Source of the DNA: CAZVEE01 sp964625525
GTDB lineage: Bacteria > Pseudomonadota > Alphaproteobacteria > JAJFIK01
Reading direction: 5' to 3'
Assembly: GCA_964625525.1 (NCBI GenBank)
Contig: CAZVEE010000036.1
Location: forward strand, 1-33,165
DNA: 33,165 nucleotides
This document shows, in pieces, positions 32,056 through 33,165 of this stretch (the stretch's first letter is position 1; each line of letters begins with the position of its first letter). The position numbers and the translations under genes are program-made. The notes beneath the pieces are model-generated. The model was given only the letters and a program-made list of their open reading frames with translations, had not been told where the DNA came from and searched no databases.

Positions 32056-33165
32056 TTAACCCCTGGTGACCGTGTAGTACGTGACGAGAGCAGCGATCCC
32101 GATGAGCATCGCAAACGCATAGTGGTAGACGTAGCCGGACTGGAGCCGCACCGCGAGGCGGGTCAGATCGGTGATCCGCGTGGCCACCCCATCGGGGCCG
32201 GCCCGGTCGATGGTGTTTTCATCGCCCTGTTTCCACAGGAAGCGGCCGATCCAGAGCGCCGGACGCACGAAAATCGCGTCATACAGCTCGTCGAAATACC
32301 ACTTGTTCAGCAGGAACAGATAGATGGGCCCGCGCCGTTCGCGCACCCGCACCGGAATCTCGGGCCGCACGATGAAGAAGTAATAGGCCATGAGGAAGCC
32401 GAGCAGGGTCACCGCCACTGGCGCGATCTTCACCCAGAGCGGCACATGATGCGCCGCGTCGAGCACCTGAGCGCTGCGCTCGCTGAAATAGCCGTTCCAG
32501 AACGTCACCTGGTCGTAGCCAATGAAGCCATCATAGAAGACGCCGCCGGCCAGGATCGCCCCCGCGCCCAGCAGGATCAGCGGCACCGCCATCACCGCCG
32601 GCACGTCGTGCACATGCGACAGCTGCTCAGGCGTCAGGTTCGACTGGCCGTGGAACGTCATGAACATGAGGCGCCAGGAATAGAAGGAGGTCATGAAGGC
32701 CGCGATGATGCCCGCCCAGAAGGCGAACAGGCCCACATCCGTATGCACCCCATAGGCGCTCTCGATGGCGGCATCTTTTGAATAGAAGCCCGCAAAGCCA
32801 ATCTTGAGTTCCGGGATCCCCACCCCGGTCAGTGCCAGAGTACCGATGAGCATCAGCACATAGGTCATGGGCAAGAGCTTGTAGAGCCCGCCCATCTTGC
32901 GCATGTCCTGCTCGTGATGGACCGCATGGATCACCGCGCCGGCGCCCAGGAACAACAGCGCCTTGAAGAACGCATGGGTGAAGAGGTGGAACATGGCCAC
33001 CTGATAGGCCCCCACTCCGGCGGCGAAGAACATGTAGCCAAGCTGGGAACAGGTGGAATAGGCGATCACCCGTTTGATGTCGTTCTGCACCAGGCCGATG
33101 GACGCGGCGATCACCGCCGTGATCGCGCCGATGACCGTCACCACCATGGCCGCATCCGGCGCCGC
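32056..33165 (-). CDS. nuoL: NADH-quinone oxidoreductase subunit L, C-terminal part
   Basis: Distal antiporter-like subunit of complex I with the long lateral helix. The reading frame is open to the window edge; about 369 of roughly 650-700 residues are present. Conserved stretches: IGLVQNDIKRVIAYSTCSQLGYMFFAAG, MFHLFTHAFFKALLFLGAGAVIHAVHHEQDMRKMGGL, and SFYSWRLMFMTFHG. The C-terminal part includes an extended amphipathic helix region and a final hydrophobic anchor (YAFAMLIGIAALVTYYTV). The ATG at 33147 is internal. Confidence 0.97.
   Translation of the reverse strand, partial: AAPDAAMVVTVIGAITAVIAASIGLVQNDIKRVIAYSTCSQLGYMFFAAGVGAYQVAMFHLFTHAFFKALLFLGAGAVIHAVHHEQDMRKMGGLYKLLPMTYVLMLIGTLALTGVGIPELKIGFAGFYSKDAAIESAYGVHTDVGLFAFWAGIIAAFMTSFYSWRLMFMTFHGQSNLTPEQLSHVHDVPAVMAVPLILLGAGAILAGGVFYDGFIGYDQVTFWNGYFSERSAQVLDAAHHVPLWVKIAPVAVTLLGFLMAYYFFIVRPEIPVRVRERRGPIYLFLLNKWYFDELYDAIFVRPALWIGRFLWKQGDENTIDRAGPDGVATRITDLTRLAVRLQSGYVYHYAFAMLIGIAALVTYYTVTRG

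Noticed and set aside
30188..32059. 623-residue + strand open frame opposite nuoM
   Set aside because: Antisense shadow of a clearly real complex I gene.

Overview
The window is a GC-rich stretch of an alphaproteobacterial chromosome. No rRNA, tRNA, phage, insertion sequence or CRISPR array was seen. Three things point to Alphaproteobacteria. Lipid A synthesis uses LpxI rather than LpxH. The gene string nuoL-nuoM-nuoN-birA-coaX-rnj-mce-DUF1467 is typical of the class. A GTTC-N7-GTTC LexA operator is present. I cannot name the genus; the layout fits Caulobacterales/Maricaulales-like relatives as well as others. Two runs of exactly 100 N (10658-10757 and 24398-24497) mark assembly gaps of unknown true length, and both sit inside short tandem repeats.

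Layout. The left end carries the 3' part of gltA (citrate synthase) on the + strand, a strong bidirectional terminator and a small + strand ORF for a tail-anchored protein. Everything else recognised as coding is on the - strand and reads right to left. From the right end: the 3' part of nuoL, nuoM and nuoN (membrane arm of complex I), birA, coaX, rnj, mce and a DUF1467 membrane protein, ending at an intrinsic terminator near 24522. Next is a roughly 0.9 kb non-coding region holding the second assembly gap, a CTGC-N3-GCAG palindrome and an orphan + strand leader/terminator arrangement. Then come lolF (lolC/E-type) and lolD for lipoprotein release, a 39-residue membrane peptide gene under a LexA box, and dnaE. 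The run continues rpsB-tsf-pyrH-frr-uppS-cdsA-dxr-rseP-bamA-skp-lpxD-fabZ-lpxA-lpxI-lpxB, which joins translation, nucleotide supply, undecaprenyl and phospholipid synthesis, outer-membrane protein assembly and lipid A synthesis.

How the genes work together. The long - strand block is a housekeeping cell-envelope supercluster. pyrH supplies UDP for UDP-sugars. dxr and uppS make the polyprenyl carrier, and cdsA makes CDP-diacylglycerol. rseP, bamA and skp handle envelope proteolysis and outer-membrane protein assembly. lpxD, fabZ, lpxA, lpxI and lpxB make the lipid A disaccharide. Many neighbours overlap by 1-11 bases, which suggests translational coupling.

The most interesting item is the tiny SOS-box-controlled membrane protein gene between lolD and dnaE. 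It looks like a counterpart of the Caulobacter cell-division inhibitor SidA. Other points worth checking are a His-to-Gln change at the first expected metal ligand of methylmalonyl-CoA epimerase, the missing proS at its usual place beside an assembly gap, a dispersed 36-bp repeat, and + strand signals around the second gap that suggest a hidden or lost gene.
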